Source of the DNA: an uncultured Lachnospiraceae bacterium
GTDB lineage: Bacteria; Bacillota; Clostridia; Lachnospirales; Lachnospiraceae
DNA: 50,012 nt
Assembly: GCA_905234245.1 (NCBI GenBank)
Contig: CAJOGN010000008.1
Location: 1 to 50,012 of the forward strand
Direction: 5' to 3'
The translations under genes and the position numbers were made by a program. The notes beneath the pieces are model-generated. The model had not been told where the DNA came from. It did no database searches and saw nothing but the letters and a program-made list of their open reading frames with translations. Shown piece by piece: positions 8,454 through 16,360 of this stretch (position 1 is the stretch's first letter; each line of letters opens with the position of its first letter).

Positions 8454-8927
8454 ATGAGCGAAATGGCAGATTTGAAGATATGCAAAGCGCCAGATAGCCT
8501 TACGACTATTGGATTAGGTTCCTGTGTTGGAATTGCATTATACGATCCAATAACTAAGGTTAGTGGGCTAGCACATATTATGTTGCCTGACAGTACACAA
8601 ATAAAAAATAATACAGTTATTGCAAAGTTCGCAGATACTGGCATTACTAAGTTGCTTGATGATATGATTAAAGCTGGTGCCAGGAGACCTAGTATAGTTG
8701 CGAAGATTGCAGGTGGTGCAAGAATGTTCGCACTTAAATCGCCTGGTAGCTCTAGCATTAACATTGGAGACCGCAATGTTGCTGCGAGTAAGGCGAAGCT
8801 TAGGGAACTTCGAATTCCATTGTTGGCAGAAGATACAGGTCTTGATTATGGTAGGACCGTAGTTTTGGACAGTAATAATGGTGATTACATCATAAAAGCT
8901 GTAGGTAAGGATGTAAAAACTATATAG
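8454..8927 (+). CDS. cheD: Chemoreceptor glutamine deamidase CheD
   Basis: CheD deamidates specific receptor glutamines to glutamates and is sequestered by CheC. The 157-residue sequence has the Cys-His active site: C24 in GLGSCVGIALYD and H41 in GLAHIMLPDS. The GGARMF and VAASKAKLRELRIPLLAEDTG region (core LRIPLLAEDTG) completes the fold. The family length fits. GAGG at 8446-8449 precedes ATG 8454. Because the CheB of this operon lacks a receiver domain, the CheC/CheD pair may carry more of the adaptation load. That is inference. Confidence 0.95.
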   Translation: MSEMADLKICKAPDSLTTIGLGSCVGIALYDPITKVSGLAHIMLPDSTQIKNNTVIAKFADTGITKLLDDMIKAGARRPSIVAKIAGGARMFALKSPGSSSINIGDRNVAASKAKLRELRIPLLAEDTGLDYGRTVVLDSNNGDYIIKAVGKDVKTI

Positions 8928-8943
8928 TTTTGGAGTTATTGAT

Positions 8944-9258
8944 ATGGGTAAAAAAGGGATTCCAATAATAATCACTTTGGTGGCATGTCTTATTACATGT
9001 GTTGTATCAATTATCCAAGGAGTCGATTTTTCAACATTCTTTTTTAGATTTATCATTGTACTTGCTATATTTGGAACAATAAGCATAATAATTGCAGTTA
9101 TTATCAATAAGAACTTCAAAGATATTGATGCTGATGGTGAATTAGTAGATGGTGAGTCAGAAGATGGCTCAGAATCTGGTGGTGTACCTAATGAGAATGT
9201 TAATAGTAAGGATGATGAAGACGATGAAGATGAATTCGAAGATGAAGAAGATTATTAA
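8944..9258 (+). CDS. Small two-helix membrane protein with acidic tail, unknown function
   Basis: Not recognised as a named family. The 104-residue product has two predicted membrane segments (about residues 6-25 and 32-55) and a strongly acidic cytoplasmic or external tail ending DDEDDEDEFEDEEDY. It lies between cheD (gap 16 bases) and the sigma-28 gene (gap 17 bases), with TGGAG at 8931-8935 before its ATG, so it is surely translated as part of the operon. A flagellar or chemotaxis accessory role is suggested by position only. No catalytic motif is visible. Confidence 0.75.
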   Translation: MGKKGIPIIITLVACLITCVVSIIQGVDFSTFFFRFIIVLAIFGTISIIIAVIINKNFKDIDADGELVDGESEDGSESGGVPNENVNSKDDEDDEDEFEDEEDY

Positions 9259-9275
9259 TTATGGGGGCTTTTTGA

Positions 9276-10040
9276 ATGAAAGCTGTAGATAAAGAGAAGC
9301 TTTGGAAATCCTATGGTCAGAATAGGTCACAAGATATTCGTGAAAAGCTTATTGTTGAATATGCACCTTTAGTTAAGGTTGTTGCCGGAAGATTAAGCAT
9401 GCACCTTGGTAACACGGTTGAATTTGATGATCTTGTTGGCTACGGTGTATTTGGATTAATTGATGCAATTGATAAGTTCGATGTAAACAAAGATGTCAAA
9501 TTCGAAACATATGCAAGTGTTCGAATAAGAGGCGCTATTCTAGATCAAATCCGTAAAATGGATTGGATTCCAAGGACAGTAAGACAAAAACAGAAAAAGA
9601 TTGATGAAGCGACTAAAGCAGTAGAAAGTAGGACCGGCAAGGTTGCTACAGATAAACAGATTGCTGAGGAGCTTAATATTACACATGCTGAATTAATAGA
9701 GTGGCAGTCGATTCTTAAGACAACTAATGTTGTGTCGCTAAATGAATATGTTGAACAGGGGTCAGAGCCAGCCATGGATGCTCGTTCTAATTCACATTTT
9801 CAACAGCCTGAGACAGCTATTTCAAAAAAAGAGCTTAAGAAGGTATTAGCTGAGGCTTTAGAGCAGTTAACAGATAAAGAGAAGAAGGTTATTTTATTAT
9901 ATTACTATGAAGAGATGACGTTGAAGGAAATCAGCGCTACATTAGAGGTTTCAGAATCTAGGGTATCACAGCTTCATACTAAGGCTTTAGGTAAGATGAA
10001 ATCTAAGATGGGTGACTATATGGATGTGTTTGCTGGATAG
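9276..10040 (+). CDS. fliA: Flagellar sigma factor sigma-28 (FliA/SigD family)
   Basis: This RNA polymerase sigma factor directs late flagellar and chemotaxis genes. The 254-residue protein shows the regions of group 3 sigma factors: region 2 (VEFDDLVGYGVFGLIDAIDKFD, core FDDLVGYGVFGLIDAID), the RIRGAILDQIRKMDWIPRTVR block typical of FliA/SigD/WhiG, and region 4 with the helix-turn-helix MTLKEISATLEVSESRVSQLH. ATG 9276 is preceded by GGGGG at 9263-9267. It sits just after cheD, as sigD does in Bacillus. No sigma-28 target promoter (TAAA-N15-GCCGATAA) was spotted in this window. Anti-sigma factor FlgM is not in the window. Confidence 0.95.
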   Translation: MKAVDKEKLWKSYGQNRSQDIREKLIVEYAPLVKVVAGRLSMHLGNTVEFDDLVGYGVFGLIDAIDKFDVNKDVKFETYASVRIRGAILDQIRKMDWIPRTVRQKQKKIDEATKAVESRTGKVATDKQIAEELNITHAELIEWQSILKTTNVVSLNEYVEQGSEPAMDARSNSHFQQPETAISKKELKKVLAEALEQLTDKEKKVILLYYYEEMTLKEISATLEVSESRVSQLHTKALGKMKSKMGDYMDVFAG

Positions 10041-10064
10041 ACTTGCGACAAGTGGGGGGTTAAT

Positions 10065-11669
10065 ATGAATCAAGTAAACGGATACATACAAGTTGAATAT
10101 AGAGAAGAAAACGAGGCTTTTTTGATTTATTATCCGCCTAAGGAATCTGGTGAAAAGCCTGATTATAGGGAATGCTCTGAGTATCTTAAGGCGCATGGAT
10201 TTGAGAATTATGATAATCAGGAAATGCGTCAGTTGATTCTTGGGGATGCTAAGAGCGAGATGTCGCTTGGGGTAGGCGATGGAATCGAATTTATTGAGAG
10301 TATGTCATACAAGATATCTCTCGATAAGATGAAGGTTACATGCAGATTCTATCCGCCTTCTACAAAGGGTAATTGTATGAATGCTAAGGATATCTTAGGC
10401 GAGCTCGGTAAGAAGAATGTCAAGTACGGCATTGATCAGGATTTGATTTTAGAATTTATCGAGAACAGAGTATACTTTACAGATTTTGTGATTGCAGAAG
10501 GTCTTGCGCCTGTTCATGGTGTGGATGACAAGATTGAATATTTCTTCAATACCAATCCTAATCTTAAGCCTAAGCATAATGATGACGGCTCTGTAGATTA
10601 CCGTAATCTTGAAAATGTATGTCAGGTTAAGGAAGGAGATTTGCTCGCCAAATTACACAATGGCGACAGAGGCTCTAACGGTAAGGATGTTACCGGCAAG
10701 GATATTCCATGCAGAACTATTAAGACTCTTAGATTAGAGCCGGGCAAGAACTTAAGGATTAGCGAAGATCAGACCGAGATGTATACTGAGGTTACCGGTC
10801 ATGTGTCTCTTGTCAATGGCAAGGTGTTCGTGTCTGATGTCTATGAGGTCAGCGGTGATGTAGACAATTCTGTTGGAAATGTTGCATATAACGGTAATGT
10901 GCATATTCACGGAAGTGTGCGTGGAGGATTCCAGGTTATCGCAAAAGGCGATATTATAATTGACGGTGTTGTGGAAGACGCTCTTATTCAGTCTGATGAA
11001 GGACAGATAATTGTTCAGTGTGGAATCCACGGTATGAATAAAGGAATCTTAGATGCCGGAAGCAATGTAATAACAAAATTTATCGAGAATGCCAATGTAT
11101 TCTCGGGAGGCTATATAGAGGCCGGTAATATAACTCAGTCCGATGTATCCGCTTCTGATGATATTATTGTATCAGAACGTAAGGGAACAATTAACGGTGG
11201 AGTTATAAGAGCCGGAGGCAAGGTTGAAGCCCAGACTATTGGCTCTGTAATGGGTACAACAACTCAGATTGAAGTAGGTATGGCGCCTGATAAAAAGGAA
11301 CGTTATGTCAAGCTACAAAGAGAGATATCTGTATTGTCCCAGAATATTAATAAATTAAAGCCTATTATTAAGACATATAACAAATATATTACAGAAGGAA
11401 AGCAGTTAGACCAGAAGAATGCCCTTTATCTACAAAAGGTTGCTGGAGAGCTTACGAAGAATACAAAGGAATTAGAAGAGCGTCAGAACGAATTCAATGC
11501 CCTTCATCAGGAATTGATTACATCACGTCATTCTAAGGTTGATATTAGAAAAGATGTATTCCCTGGTGTAAGCATTACAATATCTGATGTATGCTTTAAT
11601 GTAAAAGAGAAACGAAGCTTCTGTAGATTCGAAATGAAGAATGGAGATATTGTAGTAAGTAATCTGTAG
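10065..11669 (+). CDS. DUF342 (FapA) family polymerising protein
   Basis: The 534-residue protein belongs to the DUF342/FapA family. Its core is a right-handed beta-helix made of repeated short strands (for example SGDVDNSVGNVAYNGNVHIHG then IHGSVRGGFQVIAKGDIII), spanning roughly residues 240-400. A coiled-coil segment follows (KLQREISVLSQNINKLKPI and on) before a short C-terminal beta region. Family members are cytoplasmic and are often encoded in flagellar or polar-organelle clusters, but their molecular role is poorly established. Ribosome site GTGGGGGG lies at 10052-10059. The codon mix is somewhat more G/C-rich than that of its neighbours. Function in flagellar assembly is inferred from position. 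Confidence 0.85.
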   Translation: MNQVNGYIQVEYREENEAFLIYYPPKESGEKPDYRECSEYLKAHGFENYDNQEMRQLILGDAKSEMSLGVGDGIEFIESMSYKISLDKMKVTCRFYPPSTKGNCMNAKDILGELGKKNVKYGIDQDLILEFIENRVYFTDFVIAEGLAPVHGVDDKIEYFFNTNPNLKPKHNDDGSVDYRNLENVCQVKEGDLLAKLHNGDRGSNGKDVTGKDIPCRTIKTLRLEPGKNLRISEDQTEMYTEVTGHVSLVNGKVFVSDVYEVSGDVDNSVGNVAYNGNVHIHGSVRGGFQVIAKGDIIIDGVVEDALIQSDEGQIIVQCGIHGMNKGILDAGSNVITKFIENANVFSGGYIEAGNITQSDVSASDDIIVSERKGTINGGVIRAGGKVEAQTIGSVMGTTTQIEVGMAPDKKERYVKLQREISVLSQNINKLKPIIKTYNKYITEGKQLDQKNALYLQKVAGELTKNTKELEERQNEFNALHQELITSRHSKVDIRKDVFPGVSITISDVCFNVKEKRSFCRFEMKNGDIVVSNL

Positions 11670-11680
11670 GAGGTGGTCCT

Positions 11681-12001
11681 ATGTCAATTAGTCCTATTAA
11701 TTTTAATGGAATGATACAGAATACCGCTGAGGTTGGTAACATCAAATCCCATGAAGATACAAGACCTGAAGTTAATCAATCTAATCTACAGGTTGGCTTT
11801 GAACAAGAGGAAGAAGAACAGAGCCGTTCTGTTAATGAACTAGAACAGAAGTCTGATAAGTATGACCTTGGTGATGGGTCAGGCAATGGAGCTTATCAGG
11901 GCAATCGTAATAAGAAGAAAAAGAAAGAAGACAAGGAAAAGATGGCTGACGGAGTCGTTAAGAAAAAAGGTGAATCCTTTTCTTTTGACGTGTCAGTATA
12001 A
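11681..12001 (+). CDS. Small charged hypothetical protein of the flagellar operon
   Basis: Not recognised. The 106-residue product starts MSISPINFNGMIQNTAEVG, is followed by an acidic Glu-rich stretch (FEQEEEEQSRSVNELEQKSDK) and a Lys-rich run (NRNKKKKKEDKEK), and ends SFSFDVSV. It has no signal peptide or membrane segment and looks largely disordered. The AGGAGGTGG at 11668-11676 is one of the strongest ribosome sites in this operon, so the protein is likely made in quantity. It lies 11 bases after the DUF342 gene and 24 bases before the SwrB-like gene, so it belongs to the flagellar transcription unit. Confidence 0.75.
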   Translation: MSISPINFNGMIQNTAEVGNIKSHEDTRPEVNQSNLQVGFEQEEEEQSRSVNELEQKSDKYDLGDGSGNGAYQGNRNKKKKKEDKEKMADGVVKKKGESFSFDVSV

Positions 12002-12025
12002 CTATTGAAAATGTAAGGAGATAAT

Positions 12026-12787
12026 ATGGCAGGACTTGAAATAGGTCTAGTTGTAATTGGAGTATTGATTTTTGCAGGCAGCTTCTTCATAACTGAGAAG
12101 CTGTCTTCTTCTGATATGAAAGAAATTACAAGAATTAGCGAAAAAGAAGTACAGAATATCGTAGACAGTCGAATTGAGCAATCAGAGAGTATTATTAAGG
12201 ATAGATTCGATGATAAATTAGAAGATGCTGTTAATGATTTTGCCATTAGGACTGACGAAGAATATGTAAGTAAAATGAATCAGATGAATGAATATTCTGA
12301 GAAGGTTCTAGAGACAATGGAGAAGACTAATAACGAAATTGTATTCATTCACAGTATGCTTAATGATAAGCAGGAAAATGTTACAAAGCTAACAGAGAAA
12401 TTAGATATTACTCAAAAACAATTATTGCAGCTAAAAAATGATGTGGATGAAAGCATTAATTCTCTAAAAGAACAGTATGATCAAAACATCACTCTAAAAA
12501 AAGAGCAGGAATTTGTTACGGGTATTGAAGCAACGCGTGTTGAAACAGAAACTGTCAAGACATTTAACGATGAATTAATTGAGAAGATAGCGGATTCTAA
12601 CGATGAAGAGGTTCCAGAGGGCTTCAAGGAAGCAGTTACTGAATCATCTAATGAAAGTCATACAATGTCTTCTGAAGAAAGTGAAATTGTTAATCTGTAT
12701 AAAGAAGGTTATAGTGAGATAGACATAGCCAAGAAGCTTGGTAAAGGTATTGGAGAGATTAAATTAGTGCTTGGCCTATATAACTAG
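12026..12787 (+). CDS. SwrB-like membrane-anchored coiled-coil protein (DUF6115-type)
   Basis: The 253-residue protein has one N-terminal membrane helix (about residues 4-22), a long charged coiled coil (about 30-165), and a C-terminal helix-turn-helix-like segment (EIVNLYKEGYSEIDIAKKLG). Its layout and its place directly after the sigma-28 segment and before rpsB match Bacillus SwrB (YlxL), which activates flagellar basal-body assembly at the membrane. Orthology is inferred from architecture and gene order, not from close sequence identity. The C-terminal helices are of a type found on many Firmicute proteins of this class and need not bind DNA. AAGGAG precedes its ATG. Confidence 0.7.
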   Translation: MAGLEIGLVVIGVLIFAGSFFITEKLSSSDMKEITRISEKEVQNIVDSRIEQSESIIKDRFDDKLEDAVNDFAIRTDEEYVSKMNQMNEYSEKVLETMEKTNNEIVFIHSMLNDKQENVTKLTEKLDITQKQLLQLKNDVDESINSLKEQYDQNITLKKEQEFVTGIEATRVETETVKTFNDELIEKIADSNDEEVPEGFKEAVTESSNESHTMSSEESEIVNLYKEGYSEIDIAKKLGKGIGEIKLVLGLYN

Positions 12788-12802
12788 AAGAGGTTAATAT
12801 AT

Positions 12803-13336
12803 ATGAAACTAAAATACTATATGCGAGGAATAGGAATAGGTGTTATTGTAACTACTATAATTCTTGTAATCGCATTTTCATTTGTTGGAAATGATATAAG
12901 TGATAAAGAAGTAATAGACAGGGCAAAAAAGCTTGGAATGGTTGAAAGTAGTACAACAATGACTAATTCTACTGTTGTAAATAATACTAATACTACTAAG
13001 AATGCTACTAATGGAACAGCTGCTGAAGGTAATCAGACAATTCCAGGGGCAACCAATCCAATGCCTAACAACAACTCTACTCAAAGTGGAACAGGAGACA
13101 TAACCCCTACAGATTCTGTTGAATTTACAATAGGAGAAGGGGATGTATCAAGAACTGTAATTGAAAGGCTTGTAGCCATGGGGCTTGTAAGTGATTATGA
13201 TTCATTTAACAGATATCTTAATGAAAAGGGCTTAGATCATAATCTGCAAAATGGTACCTTCAAAATTAAGAGAGGAATATCACAAGAAGATTTGGCCAAT
13301 CTACTTGTAACTAAGCAACAATTTAGAGAACAATAG
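12803..13336 (+). CDS. Membrane-anchored MltG-type LysM-like domain, no catalytic domain
   Basis: The 177-residue protein has an N-terminal membrane helix (about residues 9-29), a Thr/Asn-rich low-complexity spacer (about 55-105), and a C-terminal LysM-like subdomain resembling the N-terminal part of the endolytic transglycosylase MltG/YceG. The match is to the pattern F-x-I-x-x-G-x-x-x...IA..L...G...D...F..Y (here VEFTIGEGDVSRTVIERL, then LVSDYDSFNRYL and LQNGTFKIKRG). The MltG catalytic domain is absent. It may bind septal or peripheral glycan, or be a remnant. It closes the flagellar operon, and a promoter for rpsB follows. Confidence 0.65.
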   Translation: MKLKYYMRGIGIGVIVTTIILVIAFSFVGNDISDKEVIDRAKKLGMVESSTTMTNSTVVNNTNTTKNATNGTAAEGNQTIPGATNPMPNNNSTQSGTGDITPTDSVEFTIGEGDVSRTVIERLVAMGLVSDYDSFNRYLNEKGLDHNLQNGTFKIKRGISQEDLANLLVTKQQFREQ

Positions 13337-13363
13337 AATAAGAATTATTATATTAAAAATAAC

Positions 13364-13392
13364 TTGTGTTATTAAAACAGTTATGATAGAAT
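13364..13392 (+). promoter_or_regulatory. Putative sigma-A promoter of rpsB-tsf
   Basis: TTGTGT at 13364-13369 and TAGAAT at 13387-13392 are separated by 17 bases. The site sits in the 163-base gap between the flagellar operon and rpsB. No terminator was seen in front, so some flagellar read-through is possible. Confidence 0.55.
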
Positions 13393-13423
13393 GTTCAAGG
13401 CTTTAAATAAACACACATAATGA

Positions 13424-13458
13424 TTAGGGATATGGTGCTATTTATAGTAAATCCTTAA
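13424..13458 (+). promoter_or_regulatory. Possible structured leader of rpsB
   Basis: TTAGGGAT (13424-13431) can pair with ATCCTTAA (13451-13458) through eight pairs including one G-U. Inside it, CTAT (13438-13441) can pair with ATAG (13444-13447). It lies in the roughly 100-base untranslated leader of rpsB. Ribosomal protein S2 represses its own mRNA in other bacteria, so an S2-binding element is conceivable but unproven. Confidence 0.3.
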
Positions 13459-13499
13459 GATGAATTATGTGGAAGAAATTAACCATGGAGGTAAAGAAA

Positions 13500-14240
13500 A
13501 TGAGTGTTATTTCAATGAAGCAATTATTAGAAGCAGGTGTTCACTTTGGACATCAGACTAGAAGATGGAACCCTAAAATGGCTCCTTATATCTTCACAGA
13601 GAGAAATGGTATATATATCATTGATCTTCAGAAGTCAGTTGTAAAGGTTGATGAAGCATATAATGCTGTATTCGACATCGCATCACAAGGTGGTAAAATC
13701 CTCTTCGTAGGTACAAAGAAGCAGGCACAGGACACAGTTAAGGCTGAGGCTGAGAGATGTGGAATGTACTATGTTAATGAGAGATGGTTAGGAGGAATGC
13801 TTACTAACTTCAAGACAATTCAGAGTAGAATTGACCGTCTTAAGGCTATCGAGAAGATGGAAGAAGATGGAACATTTGATGTGTTACCTAAGAAGGAAGT
13901 TATAGCTCTTCGCAAGGAGATGGAGAAGTTAACTAGAAACCTTGGTGGTATCAAAGAAATGGGACGAGTTCCTGATGCAATATTCGTAGTTGACCCTAAG
14001 AAAGAGAGAATCTGTATCCAGGAGGCTCATGCTCTTGGTATTCCACTAATTGGTATTGCAGATACTAACTGTGACCCTGAGGAATTAGATTTCGTTATTC
14101 CTGGAAATGATGATGCTATTCGTGCAGTTAAGCTTATCGTATCTAAGATGGCTGATGCTGTTATCGAGGCTAATCAGGGATTAATGAATGAATCAGAAGA
14201 CGCAGAAGAAGAGTCAAATGACGAAGGTCAGGACGAATAA
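13500..14240 (+). CDS. rpsB: 30S ribosomal protein S2
   Basis: S2 (uS2) is a small-subunit protein assembled late on the 30S platform. The 246-residue sequence begins [27 protein letters not shown], of which [15 protein letters not shown] is the family hallmark, and includes [14 protein letters not shown] and [14 protein letters not shown]. The start is ATG 13500 because GGAGG at 13486-13490 fits it. An in-frame ATG at 13467 lies upstream of that site. The C terminus carries a short acidic tail ([14 protein letters not shown]). It is followed by tsf after 27 bases, the usual pair. Confidence 0.98.
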   Translation: MSVISMKQLLEAGVHFGHQTRRWNPKMAPYIFTERNGIYIIDLQKSVVKVDEAYNAVFDIASQGGKILFVGTKKQAQDTVKAEAERCGMYYVNERWLGGMLTNFKTIQSRIDRLKAIEKMEEDGTFDVLPKKEVIALRKEMEKLTRNLGGIKEMGRVPDAIFVVDPKKERICIQEAHALGIPLIGIADTNCDPEELDFVIPGNDDAIRAVKLIVSKMADAVIEANQGLMNESEDAEEESNDEGQDE

Positions 14241-14267
14241 TAGATAGAATAATTGGAGGATTAAGTT

Positions 14268-15347
14268 ATGGCTATTACAGCAGCTATGGTTAAAGAATTG
14301 CGCGAGAAGACTGGCGCAGGTATGATGGATTGTAAGAAGGCTCTTACAGAGACTGATGGAGATATGGATGCTGCAGTTGATGTGCTTAAGAAAAGCGGTG
14401 CTGCCAAGGCAGAGAAGAAAGCATCTAGAATTGCAGCTGAAGGTATTGCTAGAATCGCAGCTTCTGATAATGAGGCTTGTGTTGTAGAGGTTAACTCTGA
14501 GACAGACTTTGTTGCCAAGAACGAGACTTTCCAGGAGTTTGTTCAGGAAGTAGCTGACAAGGCTCTTGCTTCTTCATTACAAGGTGGCCCTAACGGTGAG
14601 GATGTTGATAAGCTGTTAGAGTCAGAAGGCTTAAAGGATGAATTGGTTGAAAAGACTGCTACAATTGGTGAGAAGCTTTCTGTAAGACGTTTTGAAAAGG
14701 CATCTGGCGATGTTGTTGTATCATATATTCATGGTGCAGGAAGAATTGGTGTTCTTGTGGCGGCAAGTGGCGAGAATAATGATGCTAACAAGGAAGCTCT
14801 TAATAATATTGCAATGCAGATTGCAGCTATGAACCCACAGTACATTTCACAGAATGACATCTCAGATGGTGAGAAGGCTAAGCTAGAGGATATCGTTAAG
14901 GAAAGTGCTCTTAATGACCCATTCTCACTTCCTAAGCCAATCTTAATGGAATTAATCGAGGAAGCAAAGGCTAATCACTGGAGTGATGAGGATAAGGCAA
15001 TCTTCGAAGAGAAGAAGTCTAAGATGAATTTCTTACCTAACTTCTTATCTGAAGACGCTAAGAAGTCTTTAGCTGAGGTCGCTCTTAATGCAAAAGAGAA
15101 GATTTATGGTAATAAGATTTTCAGTGGACTTGTAAATGGTCGTGTTAATAAGCAATATAAGGATATCAGCCTTATGGATCAGGTATATGTTAAGGCTGAG
15201 GATGGTAAGCAAACTGTTGCAAAATATCTTGAGTCAGTAGATAAAGACTTGAAGATTACTAAGATGGTTCGTTTCGAAGTTGGTGAAGGAATCGAGAAGA
15301 AGGAAGAAGATTTTGCTGCAGAAGTTGCTGCTCAGATGAATTCTTAA
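14268..15347 (+). CDS. tsf: Elongation factor Ts
   Basis: EF-Ts is the nucleotide-exchange factor that recycles EF-Tu-GDP. The N-terminal UBA-like domain (MVKELREKTGAGMMDCKKAL) and the core signatures VVEVNSETDFVAKNE and SYIHGAGRIGVLV are present. At 359 residues it is longer than the usual 280-310. The extra length sits in the C-terminal core, roughly residues 215-300, between the ALNDPFSLPKP segment and MDQVYVKAEDGK. A TGGAGG ribosome site precedes ATG 14268. A strong terminator follows at 15373-15435, so rpsB-tsf forms a complete transcription unit. Confidence 0.97.
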   Translation: MAITAAMVKELREKTGAGMMDCKKALTETDGDMDAAVDVLKKSGAAKAEKKASRIAAEGIARIAASDNEACVVEVNSETDFVAKNETFQEFVQEVADKALASSLQGGPNGEDVDKLLESEGLKDELVEKTATIGEKLSVRRFEKASGDVVVSYIHGAGRIGVLVAASGENNDANKEALNNIAMQIAAMNPQYISQNDISDGEKAKLEDIVKESALNDPFSLPKPILMELIEEAKANHWSDEDKAIFEEKKSKMNFLPNFLSEDAKKSLAEVALNAKEKIYGNKIFSGLVNGRVNKQYKDISLMDQVYVKAEDGKQTVAKYLESVDKDLKITKMVRFEVGEGIEKKEEDFAAEVAAQMNS

Positions 15348-15372
15348 TACTAATTGTAATTATATATGGCTT

Positions 15373-15435
15373 AAAAAATGCATGTTCTTCTATTATAGCT
15401 TTATATTAGCTATAATAGATAGCTTGCATTTTTTT
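15373..15435 (+). terminator. Rho-independent terminator after tsf
   Basis: An 11-base-pair inner stem, CTATTATAGCT (15390-15400) with AGCTATAATAG (15408-15418), is extended by an outer AAAAAATGCA / TGCATTTTTT pairing and ends in a run of seven T at 15429-15435. Confidence 0.85.
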
Positions 15436-15450
15436 ATAAGGAGTTAAAGG

Positions 15451-16335
15451 TTGGATACAGATAAGAAGGAAAACCTAAAAAATACCAGAGACAGACGTAA
15501 AAGAATTAATAGAATAAAGGTTGGAATCATATTAACAATAACTGGTTCGATTCTTATATCTCTTATCGCAATTGTGTGCCTTATAGTATCTGTTGTAAAG
15601 CTTAATAACAGGTTAGACGAGATGGAAGAAGGAGGTACTTCTTCATCAGTAAAAGAGGTTATTGCTTCTAATGATTCAAGTGATAATATCAAATCGCCTG
15701 ATAGCCATGAGAAGACTAATGTATACCTTACATTTGATGATGGACCTAGTGATAATACCGACAGTATCCTTGATACTTTAGGTAGATATAATGTTAAGGC
15801 GACATTTTTCTTAGTTCAAAAAGACGATGCAGCTATGAAGGATAAGATTAAGAGAATTGCTTCTGAAGGACATTCAATAGGAGTACATTCTTATAGTCAT
15901 AAATATTCTGAGGTATATGCGTCACTTGATTCCTTTAAGAAGGATGTTGAGTCAATGAGAGATTTTCTTGAACCACTTATTGGATATAAGACGAAATTGT
16001 ATCGTTTCCCAGGTGGAAGTGGTAATAAAGTAACTAATGTTGATATTAGAGAATGCATTGATTACCTTAATTCGCAAGGAATTAACTACTATGATTGGAA
16101 TGTATCTAGTGGAGATGCTGTAAGTAATGCATATACTGCTGATGAATTAGTTGAAAATGTTATGAAAGATGTGTTAAAATACAAGACGTCAGTAGTACTT
16201 TTACATGATGCTAATGCGAAAGGTGCAACAGCAGAAGCTTTGCCTAGACTTATTGAGGCTTTGCAGGCTTCTAATGTTAGTCTTTTACCTATAACAGACG
16301 ATACACCGCCTGTACAACATGTGAAGGCAAAGTAA
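15451..16335 (+). CDS. Membrane-anchored polysaccharide deacetylase (NodB/CE4)
   Basis: This CE4-family enzyme removes N-acetyl groups from cell-wall or extracellular polysaccharide, probably peptidoglycan GlcNAc. The 294-residue protein has a basic cytoplasmic N terminus, one membrane helix (about residues 27-52), a Ser-rich linker and a NodB domain from about 88. The metal and catalytic residues are intact: D96 and D97 in TFDDGPS, and H146 and H150 in HSYSH. RFPGG (motif 3), YDWNVSSGDA (motif 4) and VVLLHDAN (motif 5) follow. The start is TTG 15451, supported by AAGGAG at 15438-15443; no ATG occurs in the frame for over 50 codons. It follows the tsf terminator closely, and no promoter of its own is obvious. 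Confidence 0.93.
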   Translation: MDTDKKENLKNTRDRRKRINRIKVGIILTITGSILISLIAIVCLIVSVVKLNNRLDEMEEGGTSSSVKEVIASNDSSDNIKSPDSHEKTNVYLTFDDGPSDNTDSILDTLGRYNVKATFFLVQKDDAAMKDKIKRIASEGHSIGVHSYSHKYSEVYASLDSFKKDVESMRDFLEPLIGYKTKLYRFPGGSGNKVTNVDIRECIDYLNSQGINYYDWNVSSGDAVSNAYTADELVENVMKDVLKYKTSVVLLHDANAKGATAEALPRLIEALQASNVSLLPITDDTPPVQHVKAK

Positions 16336-16360
16336 ATAGAAGAAACTGGAGGAAAATAGA

